DNA of 64,000 bases from Agathobaculum sp. NTUH-O15-33. Its GTDB lineage: Bacteria; Bacillota; Clostridia; Oscillospirales; Butyricicoccaceae. The notes beneath the pieces are model-generated. The model searched no databases, was not told the origin of the DNA, and saw only the letters and a program-made list of their open reading frames with translations. The stretch lies in assembly GCF_033193315.1 (NCBI RefSeq), contig NZ_CP136187.1:1860001-1924000 (forward strand), written 5' to 3'. The position numbers and the translations under genes were made by a program. Of this stretch, positions 9,592 to 18,821 are shown piece by piece (the first letter of the stretch is position 1; every line of letters starts with the position of its first letter).

Positions 9592-10726
9592 AGTCATGAC
9601 GGTTTTCGGTACCCGGCCGGAAGCGATCAAAATGGCGCCGCTCGTGCACGCGCTGCAAAAGAGCGATACGCTGGAATCCATCGTCTGCGTGACCGCGCAG
9701 CACCGTGAAATGCTCGATCAGGTGCTTGATATTTTTGATATCAAGCCTGATTACGATCTGAATATCATGCAGCCCCGGCAAACGCTGGCGCTCATCACCG
9801 AAAAATCCCTGCACGGCCTGGACGAGGTGCTCGAACAGGCGCAGCCCGATATCGTTCTGGTGCACGGCGATACCTCCACCACGTTCGCCGGCGCTTTGGC
9901 GGCGTTTTATCACAAGATCCCGGTCGGACATGTCGAGGCGGGCCTGCGCACCTATGATAAATACTCGCCCTTCCCGGAAGAAATGAACCGCAAGCTGGTC
10001 GGCCAGATCGCGTCCCTCCATTTCGCGCCGACCGTGCGCAACCGCGACAACCTCGCCCGCGAGGACATCGCGCAGGGCGTGTCCATCTGCGGCAACACCG
10101 TGGTGGACGCGATCCATATGACTGTGAAAAACGATTTTGCATTTCGCGACGAACAGCTGAAAGCGCTCGATTTTGCAAACAACCGCGTGGTGCTGGTCAC
10201 CGCGCACCGCCGTGAAAACTATGGCGAGGCGATGGAGAATATCTGCCGCGCGATCGCTGAGCTTTCGGCGGCGTATCCGGACGTTCACTTTGTCTACCCG
10301 GTGCACCTAAGCCCCTATGTGCGGGAGACCGCGGAGAAATTCCTCGGCGGCAACGAGCGCATCCACCTGATTCATCCGCTCGCCGTGGATGAAATGCACA
10401 ACCTGATGGCGCGCTGCTACCTTATCATGACCGATTCCGGCGGCTTGCAGGAGGAGGCGCCCAGCCTTGGCAAGCCCGTTCTGGTGCTGCGCCGCGAGAC
10501 CGAGCGGCCGGAGGCCATCGAAGCCGGCACGGTAAAGCTTGCCGGCGTTGACCGTGAAACCATCGTTTCGCTGGCGCGCGAGCTGTTTGACGATCCGGCC
10601 GCCTATGCCGCGATGGCGCATGCGGTCAATCCTTATGGCGACGGCAAGGCCTGCGAGCGCATTTTGCAGGCGATCGAGCACTTCTTCGGCCTGCGGGACG
10701 ACGGCCCCGCGCCTTTCCAGCCGTGA
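9578..10726 (+). CDS. mnaA: UDP-N-acetylglucosamine 2-epimerase (non-hydrolysing)
   Basis: Interconverts UDP-GlcNAc and UDP-ManNAc for wall teichoic acid linkage units or capsule; 382 residues, a standard MnaA/WecB length. It begins KVMTVFGTRPEAIKMAPLV and shows VHGDTSTTFAGALAAFY, HVEAGLRTYDKYSPFPEE, GNTVVDAIH, LVTAHRRENYG and SGGLQEEAPSLGKPVLVLR with the conserved C-terminal ERPEAIEAGTVKL. RBS GAAGGAG precedes the ATG. It overlaps the end of the TagO-like gene by 14 bp, which supports a shared glycopolymer-linkage pathway. Confidence 0.95.
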   Translation: MNKIKVMTVFGTRPEAIKMAPLVHALQKSDTLESIVCVTAQHREMLDQVLDIFDIKPDYDLNIMQPRQTLALITEKSLHGLDEVLEQAQPDIVLVHGDTSTTFAGALAAFYHKIPVGHVEAGLRTYDKYSPFPEEMNRKLVGQIASLHFAPTVRNRDNLAREDIAQGVSICGNTVVDAIHMTVKNDFAFRDEQLKALDFANNRVVLVTAHRRENYGEAMENICRAIAELSAAYPDVHFVYPVHLSPYVRETAEKFLGGNERIHLIHPLAVDEMHNLMARCYLIMTDSGGLQEEAPSLGKPVLVLRRETERPEAIEAGTVKLAGVDRETIVSLARELFDDPAAYAAMAHAVNPYGDGKACERILQAIEHFFGLRDDGPAPFQP

Positions 10727-11496
10727 AGCCGCCGAAAAAGCGCCGCCTTACGCCGCCCATGATCGCGTCGATCGGCGCTACGGTGCTGGTGATAACGCTG
10801 TTTTTAAGCTATCTGTTTTCTTCCGGGCTGCTGCATCCGCGCGGCGCCGGAATCGAGCTGCCGGGAGAAAACGACGGCGCGCCCGTTGTGACCACGGGCA
10901 GCAAAACGCTGACCGTGCAAAGCGTGTACGATGTTGAGATCGGCGTGTCCAACGCAAAGCAGGTGATCGCCTCGCTTACCCGGCCCGAAGCATACAGCTA
11001 CCGGGTGGAAAACCGGCTTGCCTACACGGGCGGTTCCTCCGCGCTTTATTGCCAGCGCTACGCGCGGGGCGGCGCGGTGCGCACCGATACCGTGGACGCG
11101 GCGGGAACTGTGCAGTCCACGCTGTTGCGGGTGGACGGCGTCGCCTACGCCTGGAACGCGGGCGACAGAAGCTTTTACAAAGGCTCTTGGGGCGATTTTT
11201 CCGACGATGCCGCCGCCATGCTGCCCACCTATGAGGATGTGCTGGAGGACGGGCTCGCCTACACCGCGGCGGGCAAGCAGGAGATTGAGCTGGAGCCTTG
11301 CGTCTATGTAGAATTTGAAAAGGACGGCTACCGCTGCCGGTACGATATTTCGGCGGTGAGCGGTCTTTTACGCGCCGCCTCCTTTTACGAAGGGGAAACG
11401 CTCGTCCGTCAGGTAACGGTGAGCGAACTGAAACTGGAAACCCCGGCGGACGAGCTGTTCCAGCTGCCGAACGGGCAAAGCATATTGGGAGAATAA
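10723..11496 (+). CDS. Membrane-anchored extracellular protein of unknown function
   Basis: This 257-residue protein uses a GTG start that overlaps the epimerase stop by 4 bp. A short basic N terminus (KPPKKRRL) is followed by one membrane segment (about residues 14-36, IASIGATVLVITLFLSYLF), then a soluble domain rich in beta strands, including VENRLAYTGGSSALYCQRYA, GDRSFYKGSWGDFSDD and YDISAVSGLLRAASFYEGE. The pattern resembles LolA/LppX-like or sporulation-associated outer-leaflet proteins, but no catalytic motif is visible. Function not recognised. Coupling to the TagO-MnaA pair may imply a cell-envelope role. Confidence 0.6.
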   Translation: MKPPKKRRLTPPMIASIGATVLVITLFLSYLFSSGLLHPRGAGIELPGENDGAPVVTTGSKTLTVQSVYDVEIGVSNAKQVIASLTRPEAYSYRVENRLAYTGGSSALYCQRYARGGAVRTDTVDAAGTVQSTLLRVDGVAYAWNAGDRSFYKGSWGDFSDDAAAMLPTYEDVLEDGLAYTAAGKQEIELEPCVYVEFEKDGYRCRYDISAVSGLLRAASFYEGETLVRQVTVSELKLETPADELFQLPNGQSILGE

Positions 11497-11502
11497 AAGT
11501 TT

Positions 11503-12759
11503 ATGTCTGACTACCTTGCCATATCAGAGGAGATTCGCGCGCTCGGCCGGCAGGCCGAGCGCGAAATCATGCCTTATTTTTCGCGTATCAATGAGATCTG
11601 CGAAGAAAATACAGAGAAAGTTCTGGCGGCGTTTGCCAAGAACCGCGTGTCCGACAACCTGTTCGCGGGCACGACCGGCTATGGCTACGACGACCACGGG
11701 CGAGATACCTTGGACCGCATCTATGCCGATCTGTTCGGCACGGAGGCGGCCCTCGTGCGTATCGGCTTTGTAAACGGTACGCACACGTTGTCCTGCGCCA
11801 TGTTTTCCGCCGTTTCCACGGGGGATACCGTGCTTTCCGTCACCGGCCCCGCGTACGATACGCTGCAAAATACCATTACCGGCGATGGGTGCGGCAGTAT
11901 GAAGCGCTACGGCATCGGTTACAAACAGGTCGATCTCGTGGACGGCCGACCCGACCTGCCCGCGATAGACAAGGCTGTGCGGGACGACGCGGTAAAGCTC
12001 GTCTTTATTCAGCGTAGCCGCGGGTATGCGGTGCGGCAAACGCTGTCCTGCGCCGAGATCGGCGAAATCTGCAAAACAGTGCGCGAGGCTGGCTCGCGGG
12101 CGGTTATCATGGTCGATAACTGCTACGGTGAGTTCGTGGAAACGATCGAACCGACGCAGGTCGGCGCCGATCTGGTCGCGGGTTCGCTGATTAAAAACCC
12201 CGGCGGCGGCCTCGCGCCCACGGGCGGCTATATCGCGGGCCGCGCCGATCTGGTGGAAAACGCCTCCTACCGGCTGACCGCGCCCGGCATCGGCGGCGAA
12301 TGCGGCGCCACGCTTGGGCAGAACCGGCTGCTGTATCAGGGCATTTTCATGGCCCCGCATACGACGGCGCAGGCGCTCAAAACCGCGATTTTTTGCGCAA
12401 AGGTCATGGAAATGCTCGGCTATGAGGTCAGCCCCAAGGCGGAGGAGCCGCGCTACGACATTATCCAGACCATCGCCTTCGGCGCGCCCGATCCGCTGCG
12501 CCGCTTTTGCGAAGGCATACAGGCCGGCGCGCCGGTCGATTCGTTCGTAACCCCGGAGCCGTGGGCAATGCCGGGCTATGACGATCCGGTGATCATGGCG
12601 GCGGGCGCATTCGTGCAGGGCGCTTCCATCGAGCTTTCTGCCGATGCGCCGATGCGCGAGCCCTATGTATGCTACATGCAGGGCGGTCTTACCTATTCCT
12701 CCGGCAAGGCGGGGATTTTGCTAGCGGCCGAGCGCATCCAAAAACAGCGCCGCGCTTGA
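11503..12759 (+). CDS. Methionine gamma-lyase family PLP protein (YnbB-like, 'aluminium resistance')
   Basis: A 418-residue fold-type I PLP enzyme of PF06838. Characteristic features are NLFAGTTGYGYDDHGRDTLD near residue 60, RIGFVNGTHTLSCAMFS, VFIQRSRGYAVRQTL, the Asp-containing strand VIMVDNCYGEFVE, and the Schiff-base Lys in AGSLIKNPGGGLAPTGGY (Lys231). C-S lyase activity is predicted by family, but the physiological substrate is uncertain and the aluminium-resistance name comes from an old plant-screen annotation. The start follows the previous stop by 6 bp and an AATAAAAG leader; it is probably at the end of that operon because ruvC has its own promoter. Confidence 0.85.
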   Translation: MSDYLAISEEIRALGRQAEREIMPYFSRINEICEENTEKVLAAFAKNRVSDNLFAGTTGYGYDDHGRDTLDRIYADLFGTEAALVRIGFVNGTHTLSCAMFSAVSTGDTVLSVTGPAYDTLQNTITGDGCGSMKRYGIGYKQVDLVDGRPDLPAIDKAVRDDAVKLVFIQRSRGYAVRQTLSCAEIGEICKTVREAGSRAVIMVDNCYGEFVETIEPTQVGADLVAGSLIKNPGGGLAPTGGYIAGRADLVENASYRLTAPGIGGECGATLGQNRLLYQGIFMAPHTTAQALKTAIFCAKVMEMLGYEVSPKAEEPRYDIIQTIAFGAPDPLRRFCEGIQAGAPVDSFVTPEPWAMPGYDDPVIMAAGAFVQGASIELSADAPMREPYVCYMQGGLTYSSGKAGILLAAERIQKQRRA

Positions 12760-12793
12760 GCGTTTTTTCTATGCGCCGGCAAGCGTCGGAATA

Positions 12794-12822
12794 TTGCATC
12801 GTTACGCTGTTTATGGTACAAT
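12794..12822 (+). promoter_or_regulatory. Sigma-A type promoter for ruvCAB
   Basis: TTGCAT (12794-12799), 17-bp spacer, TACAAT (12817-12822), 44 bp upstream of ruvC. No LexA-type box (GAAC-N4-GTTC) is evident around it. Confidence 0.7.
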
Positions 12823-12866
12823 ATTTTGGATAAGAACGTTAATTTGCGTAAAGGATTCGTTTTTAT

Positions 12867-13358
12867 ATGACAATAATCGGCATTGATCCCGGATATGGCA
12901 CGATCGGCTACGGCGTGGTGCGGTATGAAAAGTTTCAGTTTACGCCGGTGCAGTACGGGGCCATCAAAACCAGTCCCGGCATGCCGATGCATCTTCGCTT
13001 GGCTGAGATCTATGACGACCTGTGCACGCTACTCGATACCTTTCACCCGGATGAGGCTTCGATTGAAGAGCTGTTTTTCAACTCCAATATCACAACCGGC
13101 ATTCAGGTGGCGCAAGCGCGCGGGGTCATCTTGCTCGCACTGGCGCAGAAGGGGCTGCACCCGGCTTCCTATACGCCAAGTCAGGTCAAGCAGTCGGTCG
13201 TGGGCTATGGCAAAGCCGAAAAGAAGCAGGTGATGGAAATGACCAAGAACATTCTGCACCTGACCAGCATCCCACGGCCGGACGACGCGGCGGATGCGCT
13301 GGCGCTCGCCATTTGCCACGGGCACTCGGCGGGTTCGATCCGCTATCATGAGAGGTAA
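12867..13358 (+). CDS. ruvC: Crossover junction endodeoxyribonuclease RuvC
   Basis: Holliday-junction resolvase; 163 residues. It begins IIGIDPGYGTIGYGVV with the first catalytic Asp, then EASIEELFFNSNITT with the second acidic residue, and ends with the PRPDDAADALALAICH motif supplying the last catalytic Asp pair. RBS AAAGGA precedes ATG 12867. It is the first gene of a tight ruvC-ruvA-ruvB operon (2-bp gap, then 4-bp overlap) that resolves recombination intermediates. Confidence 0.96.
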   Translation: MTIIGIDPGYGTIGYGVVRYEKFQFTPVQYGAIKTSPGMPMHLRLAEIYDDLCTLLDTFHPDEASIEELFFNSNITTGIQVAQARGVILLALAQKGLHPASYTPSQVKQSVVGYGKAEKKQVMEMTKNILHLTSIPRPDDAADALALAICHGHSAGSIRYHER

Positions 13359-13360
13359 CT

Positions 13361-13987
13361 ATGTTTTATTATCTGGAAGGAACGGTCGCGCTGCTTCAGC
13401 AAGGGCTGGTGGTGATCGATTGCGGCGGCGTGGGCTATGCGTGCCATGCTTCGCAGAACACCGTCGGCAGCCTGAAAATGGGCGCGCGCGCCAAATTGCT
13501 CACCCATTTAAATGTGCGTGAGGATATTTTTGAGTTATACGGCTTCAGCGACGAGGAAGAGCGCTCTTGCTTTGAAATGATGATCGGGGTGTCGGGCGTC
13601 GGCCCCAAGGCGGCGCTTTCTATTTTGTCCGTCGCGCCGCCCGACCGGCTGGCGCTCTCCATCATCACGGGCGATGAGAAGCTTTTGACGCAGGCCCCCG
13701 GCATCGGCAAGAAAATCGCCCAGCGTATCATTTTAGAGCTGCGCGACAAAATGAGCAAGGAGCAGCTCGAAGCGGGCGCGTCGGCCGTGCCCGCCGCGCA
13801 GGCGTTTGCCGCGGGCGGCGCCAACCATACGCAGGAGGCGGTCGCGGCGCTCATGGTGCTTGGCTACAGTCAGGCCGAAGCGCTCGCCGCCATGAAGGGC
13901 CTCGACACCGCTCATATGGAGGCGGACGAGATCATCCGCCAGAGTCTGGAAGAAGCTCGCGGCACAGTAAGGAGCAGGAACACTTGA
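13361..13987 (+). CDS. ruvA: Holliday junction branch migration protein RuvA
   Basis: 208 residues. Domain I is the OB fold ([20 protein letters not shown]...GVGYACHAS), domain II holds the helix-hairpin-helix pair ([15 protein letters not shown] and [16 protein letters not shown]), and domain III, after an Ala/Gln-rich linker, is the RuvB-binding tail ([20 protein letters not shown]). RuvA tetramers clamp the four-way junction and load RuvB. The ATG sits 2 bp after the ruvC stop and the stop overlaps the ruvB start. Confidence 0.96.
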   Translation: MFYYLEGTVALLQQGLVVIDCGGVGYACHASQNTVGSLKMGARAKLLTHLNVREDIFELYGFSDEEERSCFEMMIGVSGVGPKAALSILSVAPPDRLALSIITGDEKLLTQAPGIGKKIAQRIILELRDKMSKEQLEAGASAVPAAQAFAAGGANHTQEAVAALMVLGYSQAEALAAMKGLDTAHMEADEIIRQSLEEARGTVRSRNT

Positions 13988-15024
13988 GTATAGAATTTTC
14001 CGGCGGTATGACGGATGACGAGCGCATCATCTCATCCCGCCCGCTGGACGGCGACGAGACCGATCCCTCCCTGCGCCCCAAAACCATGGCGGACTACGTC
14101 GGCCAAACCAAGGCGAAGGAAAATTTACAGGTTTACATCGAAGCGGCAAAGCTGCGCGGTGAATCGCTCGATCACACGCTGCTGTACGGCCCGCCCGGCC
14201 TTGGCAAGACCACGCTCGCCGGTATCATCGCTGCTGAGATGGGCGTTAACATCCGTGTGACCAGCGGTCCGGCGATCGAAAAAGCGGGGGATTTGGCGGC
14301 CTTATTGACAAATCTTTCGGAAAATGATATTTTGTTTATCGACGAGATCCATCGTCTCGACCGCAGCGTGGAAGAGATACTCTATCCGGCGATGGAGGAT
14401 TACGCGCTCGATATCATCATCGGCAAGGGCCCTTCGGCCCGGTCGATCCGGCTCGACCTGCCGAAGTTTACGCTCATCGGCGCGACCACGCGGGCGGGGC
14501 AGATGACCTCGCCGCTTCGCGACCGTTTCGGCGTTTTGCTCCGGTTGGAGCTGTATTCGCCGGAGGAGCTGTGCCGCATCGTCGAACGCTCGGCCGGTAT
14601 CCTAAACGTGCCTTGCGAGCACGAAGGCGCTTTAGAGATCGCGCGCCGCAGCCGCGGCACGCCACGTATCGCCAACCGTCTGCTGCGCCGTGTGCGCGAT
14701 TTCGCGCAGGTGCGCGGGCAGGGGACGATCGATAAGAAAAACGCCGATATCGCGCTGCGCGCCCTAGAGATTGACGAGCTTGGGCTTGACAACATCGACC
14801 GGCGCATGCTGCAAAGCATTATCTTAAACTATGGCGGCGGCCCGGTCGGTCTCGACACGCTGGCCGCGACCATCGGCGAAGAATCGATCACGCTGGAGGA
14901 CGTGTACGAGCCGTATCTCATGCAGATCGGTTTTCTCAGCCGCACGCCCCGCGGGCGGTGCGTGACGCTGCAAGCTTACCGCCATCTGGAAATGGAACCG
15001 GCGGACGGGCAGCAAATGATGTAG
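13984..15024 (+). CDS. ruvB: Holliday junction ATP-dependent DNA helicase RuvB
   Basis: AAA+ motor driving branch migration; 346 residues. It shows [19 protein letters not shown], Walker [16 protein letters not shown], Walker [21 protein letters not shown], sensor 1 [12 protein letters not shown], the Arg finger region PLRDRFG and the C-terminal winged helix ([17 protein letters not shown]). A TTG start at 13984 overlaps the ruvA stop (TTGA), so translation is coupled; no better ATG exists downstream before the conserved N-terminal block. Confidence 0.96.
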   Translation: MSIEFSGGMTDDERIISSRPLDGDETDPSLRPKTMADYVGQTKAKENLQVYIEAAKLRGESLDHTLLYGPPGLGKTTLAGIIAAEMGVNIRVTSGPAIEKAGDLAALLTNLSENDILFIDEIHRLDRSVEEILYPAMEDYALDIIIGKGPSARSIRLDLPKFTLIGATTRAGQMTSPLRDRFGVLLRLELYSPEELCRIVERSAGILNVPCEHEGALEIARRSRGTPRIANRLLRRVRDFAQVRGQGTIDKKNADIALRALEIDELGLDNIDRRMLQSIILNYGGGPVGLDTLAATIGEESITLEDVYEPYLMQIGFLSRTPRGRCVTLQAYRHLEMEPADGQQMM

Positions 15025-15115
15025 CGGATGATAAAATGAAAACAGGAAGCGGCGCTCAAAAGGTGCGTTCCTTACAATAGCGATCCTCAAAACTTGGAAA
15101 GTTGGGTGTTTTAAT

Positions 15116-16468
15116 TTGGGTAGATACTTTGGAACAGACGGCGTGCGCGGCGTTGCTAATTCGGAGCTGGACGCACTGCTCGCCTTCAAGATCGGCGCGG
15201 CTGCCGCTTATGTACTGACGCAGGAACTGGAGAAGGACGGCAAAGCCAAGCTGCTGATCGGTAAGGATACGCGCATTTCCTCTGATATGCTGGAAAACGC
15301 ATTGGTCGCGGGCATTTGCTCGGTCGGCGCGGATGTGGAGCTGCTCGGCGTTATCCCGACCCCGGCGGTCGCCTTCCTTACCATCAAGCACAAGGCGGAC
15401 GCGGGCATTGTGATCTCCGCGAGCCATAACTCGTTTGAATACAACGGCATCAAGATCTTCGCGGGCAACGGCTATAAGCTGTCCGACGACATGGAGAGCA
15501 AGATCGAGGACTTGATCGACGATCTGGATTCCATCCCCAAGGTAACGCACGAAAAGCTGGGCCGCGTGCTGCGCAGCGCGATCGACCCGGTCGTGGAATA
15601 CACCGACCATTTGGCCGAGACCATTCAGGGCGATCTTTCCGGCCTGCGCGTTGCGATCGATTGCGCCAACGGCGCGTCCTCCACCACGATCCGCCGCCTG
15701 ACCCGTTTGGTCGAATGCAAGAGCGAGATCCGCTTTAACGAGCCGGACGGCATCAATATCAACGACGGCTGCGGCTCCACCCATTTGGAGCAACTCAAGA
15801 CGCGTGTGCGGAACGGCGAGTTCGACCTCGGCGTTGCGTTTGACGGCGACGCCGACCGTTGCCTGATCGTAGACGAGACCGGTGAGGAGCTGGACGGCGA
15901 CCGCATCATGGCGGTTTGCGCGGCCCGTATGAAGCGCGAGGGCAAGCTGCGCGGCGGCGCGTTCGTGGCCACCGTGCTGTCCAACATGGGCCTGCACGCC
16001 TATGCGGAAAAGAACGACATGCGGATCGAGTGTTCCAATGTGGGCGACCGGTATGTGCTGGAAATGATGCTGGAAAAGGGCTATATACTGGGCGGCGAGC
16101 AGTCCGGCCACGTTATTTTCTTAGAATACGCTTCCACCGGCGACGGCGAGCTGACCGCGCTGCAGTTTATGTCCATTCTCAAAGAGAGCGGCAAGAAGTG
16201 CTCTGAGATCGCGCAGGAGGTTGTGCCGTGGCCGCAGCTCATGGTAAACGTCAAGGTGCCGAACGATAAAAAGTCGAAGCTGCACGAGCTGCCGCCCGTG
16301 CGCGAGGCGATCGAGGCGGCCGAGGCGGAGCTCGGCGAGGACGGCCGCATTCTGGTGCGTCCTTCAGGCACCGAAGCGCTCGTGCGCGTCATGGTGGAAG
16401 CCAAGGACAGCGCGAAAGTGGATTCTTTGGCAAAAAGTGTTGCAAAGGTCATAGAGTCTGTCGTATAA
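15116..16468 (+). CDS. glmM: Phosphoglucosamine mutase
   Basis: Converts glucosamine-6-P to glucosamine-1-P for UDP-GlcNAc synthesis; 450 residues. The TTG start gives the canonical GRYFGTDGVRGVAN N terminus. The active serine is in VISASHNSFEYNGIKIF (Ser103), the metal-binding loop is VAFDGDADRCL, the sugar-binding loop is GGEQSGHVIF, and the phosphate-binding loop is RPSGTEALVRVM. Pathway partner glmS follows downstream behind a ribozyme, so both steps of the hexosamine branch are together. A strong terminator follows the stop. Confidence 0.96.
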   Translation: MGRYFGTDGVRGVANSELDALLAFKIGAAAAYVLTQELEKDGKAKLLIGKDTRISSDMLENALVAGICSVGADVELLGVIPTPAVAFLTIKHKADAGIVISASHNSFEYNGIKIFAGNGYKLSDDMESKIEDLIDDLDSIPKVTHEKLGRVLRSAIDPVVEYTDHLAETIQGDLSGLRVAIDCANGASSTTIRRLTRLVECKSEIRFNEPDGININDGCGSTHLEQLKTRVRNGEFDLGVAFDGDADRCLIVDETGEELDGDRIMAVCAARMKREGKLRGGAFVATVLSNMGLHAYAEKNDMRIECSNVGDRYVLEMMLEKGYILGGEQSGHVIFLEYASTGDGELTALQFMSILKESGKKCSEIAQEVVPWPQLMVNVKVPNDKKSKLHELPPVREAIEAAEAELGEDGRILVRPSGTEALVRVMVEAKDSAKVDSLAKSVAKVIESVV

Positions 16469-16539
16469 TAGAAAAATAGCCAAAGCTATTTTCTCATAAA
16501 ATCATATTTTTATTGCGCGGCAATAAAATGCACCAATGG

Positions 16540-16575
16540 GGGTGGGCGTGGTTTTCTCACGTCCACCCGTTTTTT
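16540..16575 (+). terminator. Intrinsic terminator after glmM
   Basis: GGGTGGGCGTG paired with CACGTCCACCC (one G-U) with a short T-rich loop and six T residues. Two weaker dyads (AAAATAGC/GCTATTTT at 16473-16492 and TTTTATTGC/GCAATAAAA at 16507-16528) sit between it and the glmM stop. Confidence 0.8.
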
Positions 16576-16599
16576 AGCAAAGGAGGGGATGCGGCCCGA

Positions 16600-16790
16600 T
16601 ACAACTGAATTACATGAAGCGCCAGAACTGCGGTGCAGCCGGTATCGCAGTTGACGAGGAAAGGGTAAATCGAAGTTTTCGGCGGATGCCCTTCGGCCAC
16701 GAGTGAGTTGGTCGTCAGCAGGCTGAGGAAAACGCGCGGGCGACCGCGCGGACAGAGCAGACCTGCGTAACGCACTATTTTTATGCCCAA
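16600..16790 (+). ncRNA. glmS ribozyme (GlcN6P-activated self-cleaving riboswitch)
   Basis: The conserved core is directly readable: AGCGCCAGAACT at 16618-16629 (P1/P2.1 with the cleavage site before the first G, between 16618 and 16619), the GTTGACGAGGAAAGG segment at 16650-16664, and AATCGAAGTTTTCGGCGGATGC at 16668-16689 split as AATCGA / TCGGCGGATGC. It lies 60-230 nt upstream of glmS, in the canonical place. In the known class, glucosamine-6-phosphate acts as the catalytic cofactor; cleavage exposes the mRNA to RNase J and lowers GlmS. The 3' boundary (P3-P4 domain) is approximate. Confidence 0.95.
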
Positions 16791-16846
16791 AATTAAAAAA
16801 CTGCGAGAAATTAAATCATTCGTATATTGAGAGGATCATTTATAAT

Positions 16847-18691
16847 ATGTGTGGAATCGTTGGATTTACCGGGCGCGAAAACGCGCTGCCTGTATTGATC
16901 AAGGGCCTGTACAGTCTGGAATACCGCGGCTATGACTCGGCCGGCGTCGCGGCATTTACGAAGGAAGGGCTGCGCGTCGTCAAGACCCAAGGCCGTATCG
17001 CGAATCTGGAAGAAAAGATCAAGGAAGAGGGAGGACTTTGCTGCACCTGCGGCATCGGCCATACCCGCTGGGCGACCCACGGCGAGCCGTCCGACCGCAA
17101 CTCTCACCCGCATCTCGGCGGCAAGGACGGCATGGGCAAGGTCGCCGTGGTACATAACGGCATTATTGAAAACTATCAGGATCTGCGCACGCGTTTGGAA
17201 AAGCATGGATACGCGTTCCAGTCCGAGACCGATACCGAAACCGTCGCCCACCTGATCGACTATTTGCACACCGGCAAGCAGGAGGATCTGGCGCAGACCG
17301 TGCTGGCCGCCGTGCAGCGCATTCGCGGTTCCTATGCGCTCGGTGTCGTTTCGCTCGATAATCCGGATGAGATCGTCGCCGCCAGACGCGATAACCCGCT
17401 GGTCATCGGTTTGGGCAAGGAAGAAAACATGATCGCGTCCGATATCACCGCCATCATCAGCCGGACCGACCGGTACATTATTTTGGACGATAACGAGGTG
17501 GCGATCGTCCGCCCGGACGGCGTTACCGTGATGAACGAGTTCGGCGAAACGCTCGATAAGCCGGTGCAGACCGTGACTTGGGACATGTCCGCCGCGGAAA
17601 AGGGCGGTTACGAGCACTTTATGATCAAGGAGATTATGGAGCAGCCCAAGGCGGTCGGCGACACGGTACGCCCCCGCATCCAGAACGACAGCATTTTGTT
17701 CGAGGAGTGCGGCCTAACGGATGAGCGCCTGCGCGAGATCGAAAATATTCATATCGTCGCCTGCGGCTCGGCGCTGCACGCCGGTATGGTGGGCAAGCGC
17801 GTGATCGAAAGCATGTGCCGCGTGCGCTGTTCGGCTGAGGTGGCAAGCGAATTCCGCTATGAAAACCCGATCATCGGCAAGAAGGATCTGTGCATCGTCG
17901 TCAGTCAGTCGGGCGAAACCGCGGATACGCTGGCCGCCATGCGTCTGGCCAAGCAGGCGGGCGCGTTTACGGTCGCAATCGTCAATGTGGTCTCTTCTAC
18001 GATCGCGCGCGAAGCGGACGGCGTGCTGTACACATGGGCCGGGCCGGAGATCGCTGTCGCTACCACCAAAGCCTATTCCGCGCAGCTTGCGGCGCTTTAT
18101 ATGATCTCCGTGCGGATCGCGCGGGTGCGCGGCCATATTTCGATCGGCGACGAAAAGGCGCTGTGCGCCGAGCTGCGCCGTTTGCCCCGTTTGATCGAGC
18201 AGACGCTTGCCTGCAAGGAACAAATGCAGCGTATCGCCACCCGATACGCCAACCGCGCGTCCGTCTTCTTTTTAGGGCGCGGGCTGGATTATGCCGCCGC
18301 GCTGGAAGCCTCGCTCAAGCTCAAGGAGATCAGCTATGTACACTCTGAAGCCTATGCGGCGGGAGAACTGAAACACGGAACCATCTCGCTGATCGAGAAG
18401 GGCACGCTCGTCGTTGCGCTCGCCACACAGCCCGCCCTATTTGAAAAAACCGTGTCCAACATTCGCGAGGTGGTATCGCGCGGAGCAAGCGTCGTTCTCG
18501 TCACGACGGACGATTTTACCGGCGATGAATCGGTTTGCCGCCATATCGTGCGTTTGCCCAAGTGCCTTTCGGAATTTTCCGCGTCCCTTTCGATTATTCC
18601 GTTGCAGCTTCTGGCATACTATGTAGCGGTGGAACGCAGCTGCGACGTGGATAAGCCGCGCAATCTGGCAAAGTCGGTCACGGTCGAATAA
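16847..18691 (+). CDS. glmS: Glutamine-fructose-6-phosphate aminotransferase (isomerizing)
   Basis: First committed step to amino sugars: Fru-6-P plus Gln gives GlcN-6-P. 614 residues. The N-terminal Ntn glutaminase begins MCGIVGFTGR with Cys2 as nucleophile, then LEYRGYDSAGVA, GHTRWATHGEPSD and AVVHNGIIENY. The C-terminal half has two SIS domains (VACGSALHAGMVGKR; VVSQSGETADTLAAMR; FLGRGLDYAAALEASLKLKE; YAAGELKHGTISLIE) and ends DKPRNLAKSVTVE. RBS GAGAGG precedes ATG. Expression is controlled by the glmS ribozyme in its 5' UTR. Confidence 0.97.
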   Translation: MCGIVGFTGRENALPVLIKGLYSLEYRGYDSAGVAAFTKEGLRVVKTQGRIANLEEKIKEEGGLCCTCGIGHTRWATHGEPSDRNSHPHLGGKDGMGKVAVVHNGIIENYQDLRTRLEKHGYAFQSETDTETVAHLIDYLHTGKQEDLAQTVLAAVQRIRGSYALGVVSLDNPDEIVAARRDNPLVIGLGKEENMIASDITAIISRTDRYIILDDNEVAIVRPDGVTVMNEFGETLDKPVQTVTWDMSAAEKGGYEHFMIKEIMEQPKAVGDTVRPRIQNDSILFEECGLTDERLREIENIHIVACGSALHAGMVGKRVIESMCRVRCSAEVASEFRYENPIIGKKDLCIVVSQSGETADTLAAMRLAKQAGAFTVAIVNVVSSTIAREADGVLYTWAGPEIAVATTKAYSAQLAALYMISVRIARVRGHISIGDEKALCAELRRLPRLIEQTLACKEQMQRIATRYANRASVFFLGRGLDYAAALEASLKLKEISYVHSEAYAAGELKHGTISLIEKGTLVVALATQPALFEKTVSNIREVVSRGASVVLVTTDDFTGDESVCRHIVRLPKCLSEFSASLSIIPLQLLAYYVAVERSCDVDKPRNLAKSVTVE

Positions 18692-18782
18692 ATTAAAGCG
18701 TTTTGCCGAAGTTGATTGTCTAATTAGCACAAAAATCAAAATCGAAATTTGGCGGAAAATCAATAGGTTCCACAAAAATTAC

Positions 18783-18811
18783 TTGACAAAATGGATTCTT
18801 TCGCCTATAAT
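18783..18811 (+). promoter_or_regulatory. Perfect-consensus sigma-A promoter abutting sigH
   Basis: TTGACA (18783-18788), 17-bp spacer, TATAAT (18806-18811). The expected transcription start (about 18818) lies only about 4 nt before ATG 18822, implying a leaderless or near-leaderless transcript. Confidence 0.8.
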
Positions 18812-18821
18812 GAGAAGCGAC

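Noticed and set aside
12745..12780. Terminator between the methionine gamma-lyase family gene and ruvC
   Set aside because: A GC-rich stretch with a T6 tract exists (GCGTTTTTT), but the stem is short and imperfect.
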